Of a stretch of 53,855 nucleotides of DNA, positions 44,148-52,681 are shown piece after piece. Origin of the DNA: an uncultured Ectothiorhodospiraceae bacterium (lineage in GTDB: Bacteria > Pseudomonadota > Gammaproteobacteria > UBA9214); assembly GCA_947258545.1 (NCBI GenBank), contig CAMYJI010000024.1, positions 2,766 through 56,620 on the forward strand. Direction: 5' to 3'. The notes below the pieces were generated by a model, which did not search any database, was not told where the DNA came from, and was given only the letters and a program-made list of their open reading frames with translations. Position 1 is the stretch's first letter. Every line of letters begins with the position of its first letter. Made by a program: the position numbers and the translations under genes.

Positions 44148-45980
44148 ATGGCTCAATGGAACGAGGATATCGTTTCGGCAGAGATCGCCGGCACGCTGGA
44201 CGGATTGTTGTACCAGCGGGTCAGACGGACCCCCGAGGCGCTGGCCTACCGACACTTTGACGCCGCCAGCAAACAGTGGCTGGATACCTCGTGGCGGGAG
44301 GTCGGCGATGCCGTGGCGCGCTGGCGTGATGCCCTCGCGGCCGAGGGCTTGCAGCCCGGTGAACGGGTGGCCGTGCACCTGCGCAACAGCAGGGAATGGG
44401 TCTGTTTCGACCAGGCGGCCCTGGCCTGCGGGCTGGTGGTGGTGCCGTTGTATACCGATGACCGGCCTGACAACATCGGTTACATGCTCAAGGATGCCGC
44501 GGTCCGGGTCCTGCTGGTGCAGGACGCGGGCAGCTGGAGGCGACTGGCACCGGCACTCGAGCAGCACGATGAATTGAAGCGGGTGCTGATCCTGAACCGT
44601 CCGGAGGTCGCACCGCCCGAACTGGTCGATGACGAACGTGTCCGCTTCGTGGCCGACTGGCTACCGCAACAGGCGGATGCACTGGTGGCGCGTAACGGTG
44701 ATCCGCATGGACTGGCCTCGATTGTGTACACCTCGGGGACGACCGGGCGTCCCAAGGGCGTCATGCTCACGCATCACAATATGCTGTCAATCGCGCATTC
44801 CGCCCTCACGATGATTGACTGCTACCAGGAAGACCTGTTCCTGTCCTTTCTGCCCCTGTCGCACACGCTGGAAAGGACCGCCGGCTACTACCTGCCGATG
44901 ATGGCCGGGGCCGCGGTGGCCTACGCGCGCTCCATCATGCAACTGGCCGAGGACCTGCAGCAGCTCAGGCCCACGGTGCTGATCGCCGTGCCGCGCATCT
45001 TCGAGCGTGTCTACGGGCGTATCCAGGGGCAGATGGCCGGCAAATCCGCACTGGCCCGTACCCTGTTCCGTTATACCACCGAGGTCGGCTGGCACCGCTT
45101 CGAACGCGAGCAGCGCCGCGCCGGTTGGCGGCCCAGGCTGATGGCCTGGCCGGTGCTGCGTCGGCTGGTCGCCGGCAAGGTCACGGAAAAACTCGGCGGG
45201 CGCCTGCGCCTGGCCGTGAGCGGTGGCGCGGCCCTGCCTCTGCCGGTGGCCAGGATATTCATCGGGCTGGGCGTGCCGATCCTGCAGGGCTATGGCCTGA
45301 CGGAGACCAGTCCCGTCATCAGCGTGAACGTGCCCGATGACAACCAGCCGGACAGTGTCGGGGTGCCGCTGAACGGTGTCGAGGTGCGCATCGGTGAGAA
45401 TAACGAGTTGCTGGTGAAGACACCGGGCATGATGCAGGGTTACTGGAACAATCACGCGGCCACTGCCGATATGATCGACCCGCAGGGCTGGTTGCACACC
45501 GGTGACCAGGCGCGTATCGAAAACGGGCATATCTATATAACCGGTCGAATCAAGGACATCCTGGTGCTGTCCAACGGGGAAAAGATCCCGCCCATGGACA
45601 TGGAGATGGCCATCTGTCTCGATCCGCTGATCGACCAGGTGCTGATTATCGGCGAAGGCAAACCCTACCTGGCGGCGATCGTGGTCCTCAACCCGGATGG
45701 CTGGCTCGGCCTGGCGCATCATTACGGCCTGGACCCCTATGACGATGCCAGCCTTTCAAATGAAAAGTTGTGCAGTCACATGCTGAAGGCCATCAGGGAA
45801 CAACTCAAGGATTTTCCGATCTATGCCAAGGTGCGGCGGGTGATCCTGGTGCACGAACCCTGGACCGTGGACAACGGGCTGCTGACCCCGACGCTCAAGG
45901 TGAAGCGTGCGCAGGTGCTGGAACAGTTCGATCGGGAGATCGAGGCGCTGTATGCATCCGGACCGGTGGGTCGCGGCTGA
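44148..45980 (+). CDS. Long-chain acyl-CoA synthetase (AMP-forming)
   Basis: This 610-residue enzyme would activate fatty acids with ATP and CoA. The AMP-binding P-loop IVYTSGTTGRPKGVMLTH lies at about 186-203. The motifs QGYGLTETSPVISVN and GWLHTGDQARIENGHIYITGRIKDILVLSNGEKIPPMD are those of the FadD15/long-chain ligase class. AAGAAGGG lies just before the ATG. It diverges from thiS and is probably monocistronic. Confidence 0.95.
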   Translation: MAQWNEDIVSAEIAGTLDGLLYQRVRRTPEALAYRHFDAASKQWLDTSWREVGDAVARWRDALAAEGLQPGERVAVHLRNSREWVCFDQAALACGLVVVPLYTDDRPDNIGYMLKDAAVRVLLVQDAGSWRRLAPALEQHDELKRVLILNRPEVAPPELVDDERVRFVADWLPQQADALVARNGDPHGLASIVYTSGTTGRPKGVMLTHHNMLSIAHSALTMIDCYQEDLFLSFLPLSHTLERTAGYYLPMMAGAAVAYARSIMQLAEDLQQLRPTVLIAVPRIFERVYGRIQGQMAGKSALARTLFRYTTEVGWHRFEREQRRAGWRPRLMAWPVLRRLVAGKVTEKLGGRLRLAVSGGAALPLPVARIFIGLGVPILQGYGLTETSPVISVNVPDDNQPDSVGVPLNGVEVRIGENNELLVKTPGMMQGYWNNHAATADMIDPQGWLHTGDQARIENGHIYITGRIKDILVLSNGEKIPPMDMEMAICLDPLIDQVLIIGEGKPYLAAIVVLNPDGWLGLAHHYGLDPYDDASLSNEKLCSHMLKAIREQLKDFPIYAKVRRVILVHEPWTVDNGLLTPTLKVKRAQVLEQFDREIEALYASGPVGRG

Positions 45981-46032
45981 CCTTGATGTACGCGTAGATC
46001 AGCCCGGCGGTTTGACCGCAGGCAATGCGCTA

Positions 46033-46518
46033 TTACCAGCTCATATAGGCAAAGCCCCTTTCCTGCAGCTGCATGATGTCGTCGACACCGATCGGCACCA
46101 CCCTGGCGAACGCAAGCAGGTCGTCTTCTTTCCAGTCGAGTGACTTCATGGTGTTGCCGCAGGCATGGAAGGCCACGCCGTAGTCGGCCAGTGAGGCCGC
46201 ACGCTGCTGCAATTCCGCGGGGATGGGGCGCTTGGGGTGCTTGCCGAGCAGGTGCAGTCCGGTACCGAAGGCGGCCACCACGATCTCGATGTCATCGCCG
46301 TACTTGCGCAGCAGTTCACCGGCCGAGAACAGCACATGCCCCAGGTACTCCGGGTCCGCCTGGTTGCACTGGTAGACGATATGGTGTTTCGAGTCATCCT
46401 CGAAATGCGACTCGGTATGGTGTGCCTGCGCCTGGCGCATGGCAAACAGGCCGCCCAGTAAACCGGCCGACTTGATAATGGTACGGCGTGGCTGGCTGAA
46501 TAATCTGCGTTTCTTCAT
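46033..46518 (-). CDS. Tat-exported DsrE-family protein
   Basis: This 161-residue protein starts MKKRRLFSQPRRTIIKSAGLLGG, a twin-arginine signal, so it is exported folded. The mature DsrE-like domain runs from HHIVYQCNQADPEYLGHVLFSAGELLRKYGDDIEIVVAAFGTGLHLL to HACGNTMKSLDWKEDDLLAFARVVPIGVDDIMQLQERGFAYMSW. The cysteine in ACGNTM matches the position used by sulfur-carrying DsrE proteins. The second ATG (46518) has GGGG with about 8-nt spacing; the ATG at 46524 is an alternative. It would act on sulfur or redox in the periplasm. Confidence 0.86.
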   Translation of the reverse strand: MKKRRLFSQPRRTIIKSAGLLGGLFAMRQAQAHHTESHFEDDSKHHIVYQCNQADPEYLGHVLFSAGELLRKYGDDIEIVVAAFGTGLHLLGKHPKRPIPAELQQRAASLADYGVAFHACGNTMKSLDWKEDDLLAFARVVPIGVDDIMQLQERGFAYMSW

Positions 46519-46636
46519 GCTCATGTCCCCGGTATGCGTTTTCTTTAAAGACGTGTGTCTGCCCGCCATTATTTCATTCGAGCGTAACAGGGCTTCTTTG
46601 GTTCCCGGTCTACTCGATCCGGATAACGTCAGGTGG

Positions 46637-46665
46637 TGACTTGGCTGTGTCGGAGACGGTAAACT
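46637..46665 (+). promoter_or_regulatory. Likely promoter of the tRNA-Gly gene
   Basis: GTGACT (46637-46642), 17 nt, TAAACT (46660-46665), each with four of six consensus matches, about 20 bp before the tRNA. Weak evidence. Confidence 0.4.
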
Positions 46666-46684
46666 TGCGTCTTGCCGGCGTACT

Positions 46685-46758
46685 GCGGGTGTAGTTCAAT
46701 GGTAGAACTGGAGCTTCCCAAGCTTCAAACGTGGGTTCGATTCCCATCACCCGCTCCA
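46685..46758 (+). tRNA. tRNA-Gly (anticodon CCC)
   Basis: A 74-nt cloverleaf can be drawn: acceptor GCGGGTG with CACCCGC, D-arm GTTC with GAAC, anticodon stem GGAGC with GCTTC around loop TTCCCAA (anticodon CCC), and T-arm with loop TTCGATT. The CCA end is encoded. It reads GGG glycine codons. Confidence 0.95.
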
Positions 46759-47092
46759 TTCATCGCCGGCCCCTACCAGCCGGAATCCCGTCCTGCTTCT
46801 GCCGCCACGGCGATCGAGCCAGCCCGACCGTCAGCAACCGGGGCAGGCGCGCACCGGTCCTGAATCCCCTGCAACGATAAATATAACTGATGTGCATATA
46901 AGCAGAAACTAAAACAAATTATAAGAAAACAGTTATATACTTATCAATAACGGTGGTACTGGTGCGTAGTGGGCAGGATCCCTGGGCACCAGGACGATCG
47001 CGATACGTACCTACCGGTCCGGTCCGCACCGTGTTTTGTGGCTCCCTTACCAAGGGAAATACATATTTTTCAGATAATTAAGGAGATTCAGC
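46759..47092. other. AT-rich leader before the microprotein and sulfur globule gene 2
   Basis: The sequence becomes AT-rich from about 46876, unlike the GC-rich surroundings. It contains -10-like TATACT at 46936-46941, but no clear -35. No FNR box was found here, unlike upstream of sulfur globule gene 1. Confidence 0.5.
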
Positions 47093-47179
47093 ATGTGCGA
47101 AGGATGCGTAAAGTTGATAATGGGTTACCTGTTTCTCGTTCTCCTGTTCGGGACATTGGTTTATTTCCAAATATTTTAA
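47093..47179 (+). CDS. Predicted 28-residue membrane microprotein
   Basis: A 28-codon frame starts at ATG 47093, 7 nt after a perfect AAGGAG, and ends with TAA at 47179. The product begins MCEGCVK, a CXXC motif, followed by one hydrophobic helix of about 20 residues (LIMGYLFLVLLFGTLVYFQIF). It is too short for standard gene calling. It lies 147 bp before sulfur globule gene 2 on the same strand, in AT-rich DNA, and could be a redox- or membrane-associated microprotein. The strong ribosome binding site is the main evidence. Confidence 0.6.
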   Translation: MCEGCVKLIMGYLFLVLLFGTLVYFQIF

Positions 47180-47202
47180 TTTATCCCTATATGTAAATAT
47201 AT

Positions 47203-47221
47203 TTACTTAATTAATAAGTAA
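47203..47221. promoter_or_regulatory. Inverted repeat between the microprotein and sulfur globule gene 2
   Basis: TTACTTA and TAAGTAA are perfect arms with a 5-nt spacer, lying about 105 bp before the gene. It could be an operator or an mRNA processing hairpin; it is AT-rich, so a chance origin cannot be excluded. Confidence 0.35.
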
Positions 47222-47326
47222 TCGGTAATTTACTTATCATACGCTGCGGATCCAGTGGGTCGGGGAAGATTTTAAATTTTTTAATCGAATTTACCTTTCA
47301 ATTAACTTAGTGGAGACACTTACATC

Positions 47327-48154
47327 ATGAAAAAATTAGCGAGCGTAATATCCGCTGCCACGCTGGTAGTTGCTTCGGCTTCTGCGTCAGCCTGGTGGGG
47401 AAATGACGGTTTCTGGGGAAATGACGGCTGGGGCGACGGTTATCTCGACGGCGGTTTCAGCATGAGCTTCAGCGGTCATGGTCGTGGTCGTGGTTACGGC
47501 CGCGGTTATGGTTACGGTTATGACTACCCGTACTACGGCTATGGTCCTTACGGCTACGGCGGTGCCCCTTACGGTTATGGCATACCCGCACCTGCGGTTG
47601 ACACGGTTCCGGCCGACACGACTGTCCAGGTCCCGCTTCAGTCCACAGTCGTGACCCCGGTTCAGCCGACCTACGTTGCACCGGTGCAGCCGACTTTCGA
47701 GCTGACCGAAGAACAGCGTCAGGCGATGGCCGATCAGCAGGCCAAGGCAGTCGAGCACATGCAGAACGCCCAGCGTCAGGCTGCCGAGTTCCATGCGGCG
47801 CAGATTGCCCCGATGATCGAGATGGAGCGTGAGATGATCGAGCAGCGCAATGCCGACATGCTGGAGATGCAGCAGCAAGTGCAGGAGATGCAGGCCGAGA
47901 TGCAGAAGAACGTCCAGGAGTCCCTGCAGAACCGTCCGGTTATCGGTTTCGATCGTCCCATCGGTTTCGAGCGTGCGAGCTACGGATTTGACCGCAACCT
48001 GGATGCCGATCGTGAGGCTTATCGACTGGAAGCCGAGGCGCGCCGGGAAGAGTCGCGCAAGGCAATCGAGCAGCGCCGCCTCGAGTCCGAGGAGCGTTTC
48101 AAGGCTCGCCGCCTGGAGCGTACCAACCGGGTCAAGGCTGACACCTGCGCCTAG
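47327..48154 (+). CDS. Sulfur globule protein 2 with long coiled-coil extension
   Basis: This 275-residue protein has a signal peptide (about 1-22, ASASA), and its mature start [16 protein letters not shown] is the same kind as in sulfur globule protein 1. The shared [22 protein letters not shown] region follows, then Gly/Tyr repeats to about residue 92 and a Pro/Val/Thr linker (86-125). A Gln/Met/Glu-rich coiled coil (about 125-205) and an Arg/Glu-rich helical tail end in one Cys (DTCA). Typical sulfur globule proteins lack the helical tail. It may organise the globule coat or tether it. GGAG lies before the ATG and a terminator follows. Confidence 0.85.
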   Translation: MKKLASVISAATLVVASASASAWWGNDGFWGNDGWGDGYLDGGFSMSFSGHGRGRGYGRGYGYGYDYPYYGYGPYGYGGAPYGYGIPAPAVDTVPADTTVQVPLQSTVVTPVQPTYVAPVQPTFELTEEQRQAMADQQAKAVEHMQNAQRQAAEFHAAQIAPMIEMEREMIEQRNADMLEMQQQVQEMQAEMQKNVQESLQNRPVIGFDRPIGFERASYGFDRNLDADREAYRLEAEARREESRKAIEQRRLESEERFKARRLERTNRVKADTCA

Positions 48155-48203
48155 GCTGTAACAAAAGTTTACACTGTACCGTCAGGTACAGGGCCTTACC
48201 CGG

Positions 48204-48240
48204 AAAGGGGTGTGTGGTTTAATCACACACCCCTTTTCTT
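48204..48240 (+). terminator. Rho-independent terminator after sulfur globule gene 2
   Basis: A 13-bp stem (48204-48216 with 48224-48236) with a 7-nt loop is followed by a T-rich tail. It is a strong terminator consistent with a highly expressed structural gene. Confidence 0.9.
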
Positions 48241-48292
48241 TTTACAGCCATCAGCCAATAGGAAACAGGGGAGTGAGTTACTATACTGTGCG

Positions 48293-48390
48293 TAGCCCGC
48301 ATTTCTCACCGGGCGGCGGTAGAGTCAAATAAGTCACTAAGGTGATGAACGGAGCGCAGCGTCCGGGATCCCGGTGAGAATTGCGGACTA
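48293..48390. repeat. Palindromic element with 21-bp arms
   Basis: The arms (48293-48313 and 48370-48390) are reverse complements with two mismatches, separated by 56 nt; the conserved inner part is TTCTCACCGGG. It resembles a small palindromic interspersed element or large hairpin and sits in the intergenic space before the AsmA gene. Confidence 0.6.
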
Positions 48391-48426
48391 GCGTATTACA
48401 CATCCGCAGACACAAGGACAGGAATC

Positions 48427-50550
48427 ATGGGAAAGCTGATCAAATTCATTCTGGGCCTGGTTGCGTTCGTTATCCTGCTGGTGGTCGCATTGGCCATTGC
48501 ACTGCCGTTCCTGGTCGATCCCAATGACTATAAGGACCGCATTGCCACGCTGGTGGAAGAGCAGACCGGCCGCAACCTGACAATAGAAGGTGATATCGGC
48601 CTGTCGGTATTTCCCTGGCTGGGGCTCGACATCGGCCCGACACGTCTTAGCAATGCGGAAGGCTTCGGTGAGCAGCCGATGGCCAGCATGGAAAAGGTCC
48701 AGGTGCGCGTCAAGCTGGTGCCGCTGCTGAGCAAGCAACTGGAAATGGACACCGTGAAACTGGATGGCCTGCGTCTGCGTCTCGCCAAGGATGCCAGCGG
48801 CCAGACCAACTGGCAGGACCTGCAGGGTGAAGCGAAAGAAGCGGAGGAGGCCGAGGCACCGGAGACGGCGCTGGCCGGACTGGCTATCGGCGGCGTTCAG
48901 GTGACCGATGCCGAAGTCCTCTGGGAGGACAAGGCGGCCGGGACCAGTTACGTCATCGATGAGCTGGCATTCAGCACGGGCGCCATCAAGCCCGGTGAGG
49001 CCTTCGATCTCGACCTGCAATTCCTGGTCGAGTCCACCGAGCCGGCCATGTCCGGCCGCTTTGACCTGCTGGGTGAGGTGCTGGTTGCCCCCTCACTGCA
49101 GGCCGTCGATATCAACGGGACCCGTCTCAAGCTCGACCTGAAAGGCGCCGGTATTCCCGCGGGCCAGATGCAACTCTCGCTGGCTACTGACATGGCGCTG
49201 GATATGGAGGCGCAGACGCTGAACATGCCGCAGCTGATTGTGGAGACCCTGGGACTGAAGCTCACGGGCAACGCCAGCGGGTCGGCGATAGGCGGGGATG
49301 ACCCGCGCTTCAAAGGCACCCTGGCGGTTGAGGAATTCGTACCGCGCGAGCTCATCAAGGCGCTGGGCCAGGACGTGCCGGAAACCGCGGATGCCAGCGT
49401 GCTGGGCAAGGCCGGTGCCAGGCTGGACTGGGAGGCATCGACTTCTCATGCGGCCGCCACCTCCCTGAAGGTGCAGCTCGATGACACCACGCTGGATGGC
49501 AGTGTGCGCGTCGACCAGTTCGACAAACCGGCCATCGGTTTCACGCTGCAGGCCGACCAGATCGACCTGGACCGCTACCTGCCGCCGCCGAGCGAGGATG
49601 CCGAGACGGTGGCCGCCACCCCGGCCGCGGCCGCCGCCGGCGGTGCCGGCGCCCTGCCTGTCGATACCCTGCGGGGGCTGAACCTGTCGGGTACCCTGAA
49701 GCTGGCCAGTCTCAAGGCCTATAACCTGCGTTCCACCGATATCGAGTTCACCGTCAAGGCGAAAAACGGGCTGCTGCGCATCAACCCGGCCGGCGCGAGC
49801 ATGTACGGTGGCCAGTACCGCGGGGATATCACCCTGGATGCACGCCAGGACACCCCGGTGCTGTCCCTGAATGAAAAGGTCAGCGGGGTGCAGGCCGGGC
49901 CGTTGCTCAAGGACCTGACCGGGGACGACAAGCTGCTGGGCACGGCTGACTTTCAGGCCACGCTGAAGGGTCGAGGCGCCACCCCGGAACAACTGCGGCA
50001 GACGCTCAACGGTACGGCCGGGTTCGCCTTCACGGACGGTGCCGTCAAGGGCGTGAATATTGCCTCCCTGATTCGCAACGCCCAGGCCAAGCTCAAGGGG
50101 CAGCCGGCCCCCGCTGACACCCAGGCCAACCAGACCGACTTTGCCGAGTTGCGCGGCACGGCGACCGTGACCAACGGCGTCGTCAGGAACGACGACCTGT
50201 CGTTGCAGTCCCCGTTGCTGCGGGTCACCGGCAAGGGCGAGGCCAGCCTGCCGGAGGAGACCATCGACTACCTGTTGACGACCAAGATCGTGGGCAGTAT
50301 CGAGGGGCAGGGTGGCAAAGGGCTGGGCGAGCTCAAAGGAGTGGCCATACCGGTGCGCATCGGCGGCACCTTCAGCAAGCCGAGCTACACCCCGGATGTG
50401 GCCGCGGCCCTGAGCGAGGCGGCCAAGGCCAAGGTCGAGGAAAAGGTCGAAGAAAAGAAAGAGGAAATCAAGCAGAAGGTTGAAGAAAAGGTGCAGGACA
50501 AGCTCAAGGACAAGCTCAAGGACCTTCCGCTGAAGGGACTGTTCAACTAA
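48427..50550 (+). CDS. AsmA-family protein
   Basis: This 707-residue protein has an N-terminal membrane anchor (about 5-26) and the AsmA start PNDYKDRIATLVEEQTGRNLTIEGDIGLSVFPWLGLDIGPTRL. A long beta-rich region and the C-terminal DUF748/AsmA-like part (LNGTAGFAFTDGAVKGVNIASLI) follow. The last 45 residues are a highly charged Lys/Glu helix. AsmA proteins act in outer-membrane lipid homeostasis and transport, a theme shared with tamB in this window. It probably heads an operon with the next genes (50563, mutY, yggX). Confidence 0.93.
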   Translation: MGKLIKFILGLVAFVILLVVALAIALPFLVDPNDYKDRIATLVEEQTGRNLTIEGDIGLSVFPWLGLDIGPTRLSNAEGFGEQPMASMEKVQVRVKLVPLLSKQLEMDTVKLDGLRLRLAKDASGQTNWQDLQGEAKEAEEAEAPETALAGLAIGGVQVTDAEVLWEDKAAGTSYVIDELAFSTGAIKPGEAFDLDLQFLVESTEPAMSGRFDLLGEVLVAPSLQAVDINGTRLKLDLKGAGIPAGQMQLSLATDMALDMEAQTLNMPQLIVETLGLKLTGNASGSAIGGDDPRFKGTLAVEEFVPRELIKALGQDVPETADASVLGKAGARLDWEASTSHAAATSLKVQLDDTTLDGSVRVDQFDKPAIGFTLQADQIDLDRYLPPPSEDAETVAATPAAAAAGGAGALPVDTLRGLNLSGTLKLASLKAYNLRSTDIEFTVKAKNGLLRINPAGASMYGGQYRGDITLDARQDTPVLSLNEKVSGVQAGPLLKDLTGDDKLLGTADFQATLKGRGATPEQLRQTLNGTAGFAFTDGAVKGVNIASLIRNAQAKLKGQPAPADTQANQTDFAELRGTATVTNGVVRNDDLSLQSPLLRVTGKGEASLPEETIDYLLTTKIVGSIEGQGGKGLGELKGVAIPVRIGGTFSKPSYTPDVAAALSEAAKAKVEEKVEEKKEEIKQKVEEKVQDKLKDKLKDLPLKGLFN

Positions 50551-50562
50551 GGCAGGCTGCCG

Positions 50563-51117
50563 GTGCATCATGTCGTCTGGTGTCTGTTGTTCGCACCCTT
50601 GCTTGCAGCGGCCGGCGAGATACTCGACTCATCCTCGAACCTGGAAGCCGGTGTCTATACGCTGGCGCTGACGGCCCGGATCGACGCGCCACCGGCGACC
50701 GTGCAACGGCTGATCACCGACTACGACCACCTCACCGAGATCAATTCATCGCTGACAGAGAGCCGTGTCGTACTGGAACACGGCCCGAAGAGGCACCGGG
50801 TCCATACCGTCATCAGGGCCTGCATCCTGTTCTTCTGCCGCAGCGTTACCCAGGTACAGGACATCACCCAGGATGCCAACGGGACGGTCGAGGCCGTCAT
50901 CCTGCCTGCGTTGAGCGATTTCCGGCAGGGGTCCGCGCGCTGGGACCTGGCGGCGGCGGGTGGCGGGACCACCATGCACTTCAGCGCAACACTGGAACCT
51001 TCATTCTGGGTGCCGCCGCTGATCGGACCCTGGCTGTTCGAACGCCAGCTGATCAATGAAGTCAGGGAAAGCAGCGCCATCATGGAGGCGCGTGCCCGGC
51101 AGGTGGACGCACGGTGA
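50563..51117 (+). CDS. Exported SRPBCC-fold protein
   Basis: This 184-residue protein starts with a GTG and a short hydrophobic signal (about 1-17). The mature region (LTARIDAPPATVQRLITDYDHLTEINSSLTESRVV, and FRQGSARWDLAAAGGGTTMHFSATLEPSFWVPPLIGPWL) fits the START-like/polyketide-cyclase lipid-binding fold. Its stop overlaps the mutY start (GTGA). The ligand is unknown. Confidence 0.82.
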   Translation: MHHVVWCLLFAPLLAAAGEILDSSSNLEAGVYTLALTARIDAPPATVQRLITDYDHLTEINSSLTESRVVLEHGPKRHRVHTVIRACILFFCRSVTQVQDITQDANGTVEAVILPALSDFRQGSARWDLAAAGGGTTMHFSATLEPSFWVPPLIGPWLFERQLINEVRESSAIMEARARQVDAR

Positions 51118-52169
51118 GGGCGACAGATTTCAGCGCACGGGTGCTGGAGTGGTTTGCCCGACACGGGCGCAACGATCTGCCCTGGCAGGTCAATCCGACA
51201 CCCTACCGGGTGTGGGTCTCCGAGATCATGCTGCAGCAGACGCAGGTGGCCACGGTGATTCCCTACTACGAACGCTTCATGGCACGCTTTGCCGATGTGC
51301 AGGCCCTGGCAGGCGCCGAACAGGACCAGGTGCTGCACCACTGGTCAGGGCTGGGCTATTATGCCCGCGCCCGTAATCTGCAAACCGCCGCGCAGATCAT
51401 CCGCGACCAACACGCGGGCCGGTTCCCCGAAGACCTGGAGGCACTGCTGGCGCTGCCCGGCATCGGCCGCTCGACCGCCGGTGCCATCCTGGCACTTGCC
51501 GCCGGGCAGCGGCACCCCATCCTCGACGGCAACGTGAAGCGCGTGCTGGCACGCTTCCACGCGCTCGCGGGTTGGCCGGGACAGGCCGCGGTGCAGAAGG
51601 TCCTGTGGACACTGACAGAACAGTACACACCAACCACGCAGGTGGCGGCCTATACCCAGGCGATGATGGACCTGGGCGCCACCGTGTGTACCCGGGCAAG
51701 CCCGGCGTGCGGTGTGTGCCCGCTGCAGGCGGACTGCAAGGCCCGGGCCAGTGGATGCCAGGCCGACTACCCGTCACCACGCCCGCGCAGGCAGCTGCCG
51801 TTGCGCAAGACACGCATGCTGCTGCTGCGCAATGCGGCCGGCGAGGTCCTGCTGGAGAAGCGTCCCCCGGCCGGGATCTGGGGTGGCCTGTGGAGCTTTC
51901 CCGAGCTGGCGCCCGACGAGGCGCTTGAGGCCGGTTGCGTCGAGCGGCTGGGTTGCCGCGTGCGGCTGGTCGACGAGTGGCGCGCCATCAAGCACACCTT
52001 CAGCCATTTCCAGCTGCAGATCACCCCGGTCCTGGCGATTGCCGATGAGCGTCCCGTTGCCGTCATGGAAGGCCGCGAGCGGCTCTGGTATAACCCTGAT
52101 TCCCGTGATGAACTGGGACTGGCAGCACCGGTTGAACGCCTGCTGCAACGGATCAATGAATTGCAATGA
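51114..52169 (+). CDS. mutY: A/G-specific adenine glycosylase MutY
   Basis: This 351-residue DNA repair enzyme would remove adenine mispaired with 8-oxoguanine. The catalytic Glu is at about 37 (SEIMLQQTQV), the helix-hairpin-helix ALPGIGRSTAGAI at about 120, and Asp at about 138 in LDGNVKRVLARF. The iron-sulfur ligands fit CX6CX2CX5C (CTRASPACGVCPLQADC). The C-terminal NUDIX-like domain follows. The GTG start overlaps the preceding stop, so translation is coupled. Confidence 0.96.
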   Translation: MRATDFSARVLEWFARHGRNDLPWQVNPTPYRVWVSEIMLQQTQVATVIPYYERFMARFADVQALAGAEQDQVLHHWSGLGYYARARNLQTAAQIIRDQHAGRFPEDLEALLALPGIGRSTAGAILALAAGQRHPILDGNVKRVLARFHALAGWPGQAAVQKVLWTLTEQYTPTTQVAAYTQAMMDLGATVCTRASPACGVCPLQADCKARASGCQADYPSPRPRRQLPLRKTRMLLLRNAAGEVLLEKRPPAGIWGGLWSFPELAPDEALEAGCVERLGCRVRLVDEWRAIKHTFSHFQLQITPVLAIADERPVAVMEGRERLWYNPDSRDELGLAAPVERLLQRINELQ

Positions 52170-52182
52170 ATGAGGAAACGGT

Positions 52183-52458
52183 ATGACTCGAATGGTGCAG
52201 TGCGTCAAACTGGGCAGAGAGGCCGAGGGTCTGGATGCGCCGACCTATCCCGGTGACCTGGGGCAGCGGATCTTCGATAATGTCTCCAAAGAGGCCTGGC
52301 AGCAGTGGCTGCGCCACCAGACCATACTCATCAACGAACATCGGATCTCGCCCATCGATCCCAAGGCGCGCAAATTTCTCGAAGAGGAAATGGAGAAGTT
52401 CTTTTTCGGTGGCGGTGCGGAACTCCCCGGCGGATTCGTGTCACCGGACAAGATCTAG
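52183..52458 (+). CDS. yggX: Probable Fe(2+)-trafficking protein YggX
   Basis: This 91-residue protein has the conserved N-terminus MVQCVKLGREAEGLDAPTYPGDLGQRIFDNVSKEAWQQWLRHQTILINE, with the characteristic Cys and YPG. It protects iron-sulfur clusters from oxidation and follows mutY as in many gammaproteobacteria. The start ATG (52183) lies 13 nt after the mutY stop. Confidence 0.95.
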   Translation: MTRMVQCVKLGREAEGLDAPTYPGDLGQRIFDNVSKEAWQQWLRHQTILINEHRISPIDPKARKFLEEEMEKFFFGGGAELPGGFVSPDKI

Positions 52459-52681
52459 ATCTACAGCAGCAATTCCTTTCGCTGCAAGATGATTTTGCTT
52501 CCCCGGATATTCAGGGGATTGATTTTTCCTGCCATGTGATTCCGATGTCCGAATCCATTGCAAGCCTGATCGCTTGTTGTTCGATCATTTTGAAAAACAA
52601 TGTTATTGTTTTAATTCTCCTGCAGCAGGCGGTTTATATGAAAGGCATCATCCACGCAAAGATGCTGAAGGAGTTGCAGGC

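Noticed and set aside
49093..50571. A 492-codon minus-strand open frame opposite the AsmA gene
   Set aside because: Antisense shadow; composition is that of complement codons and AsmA is well supported.
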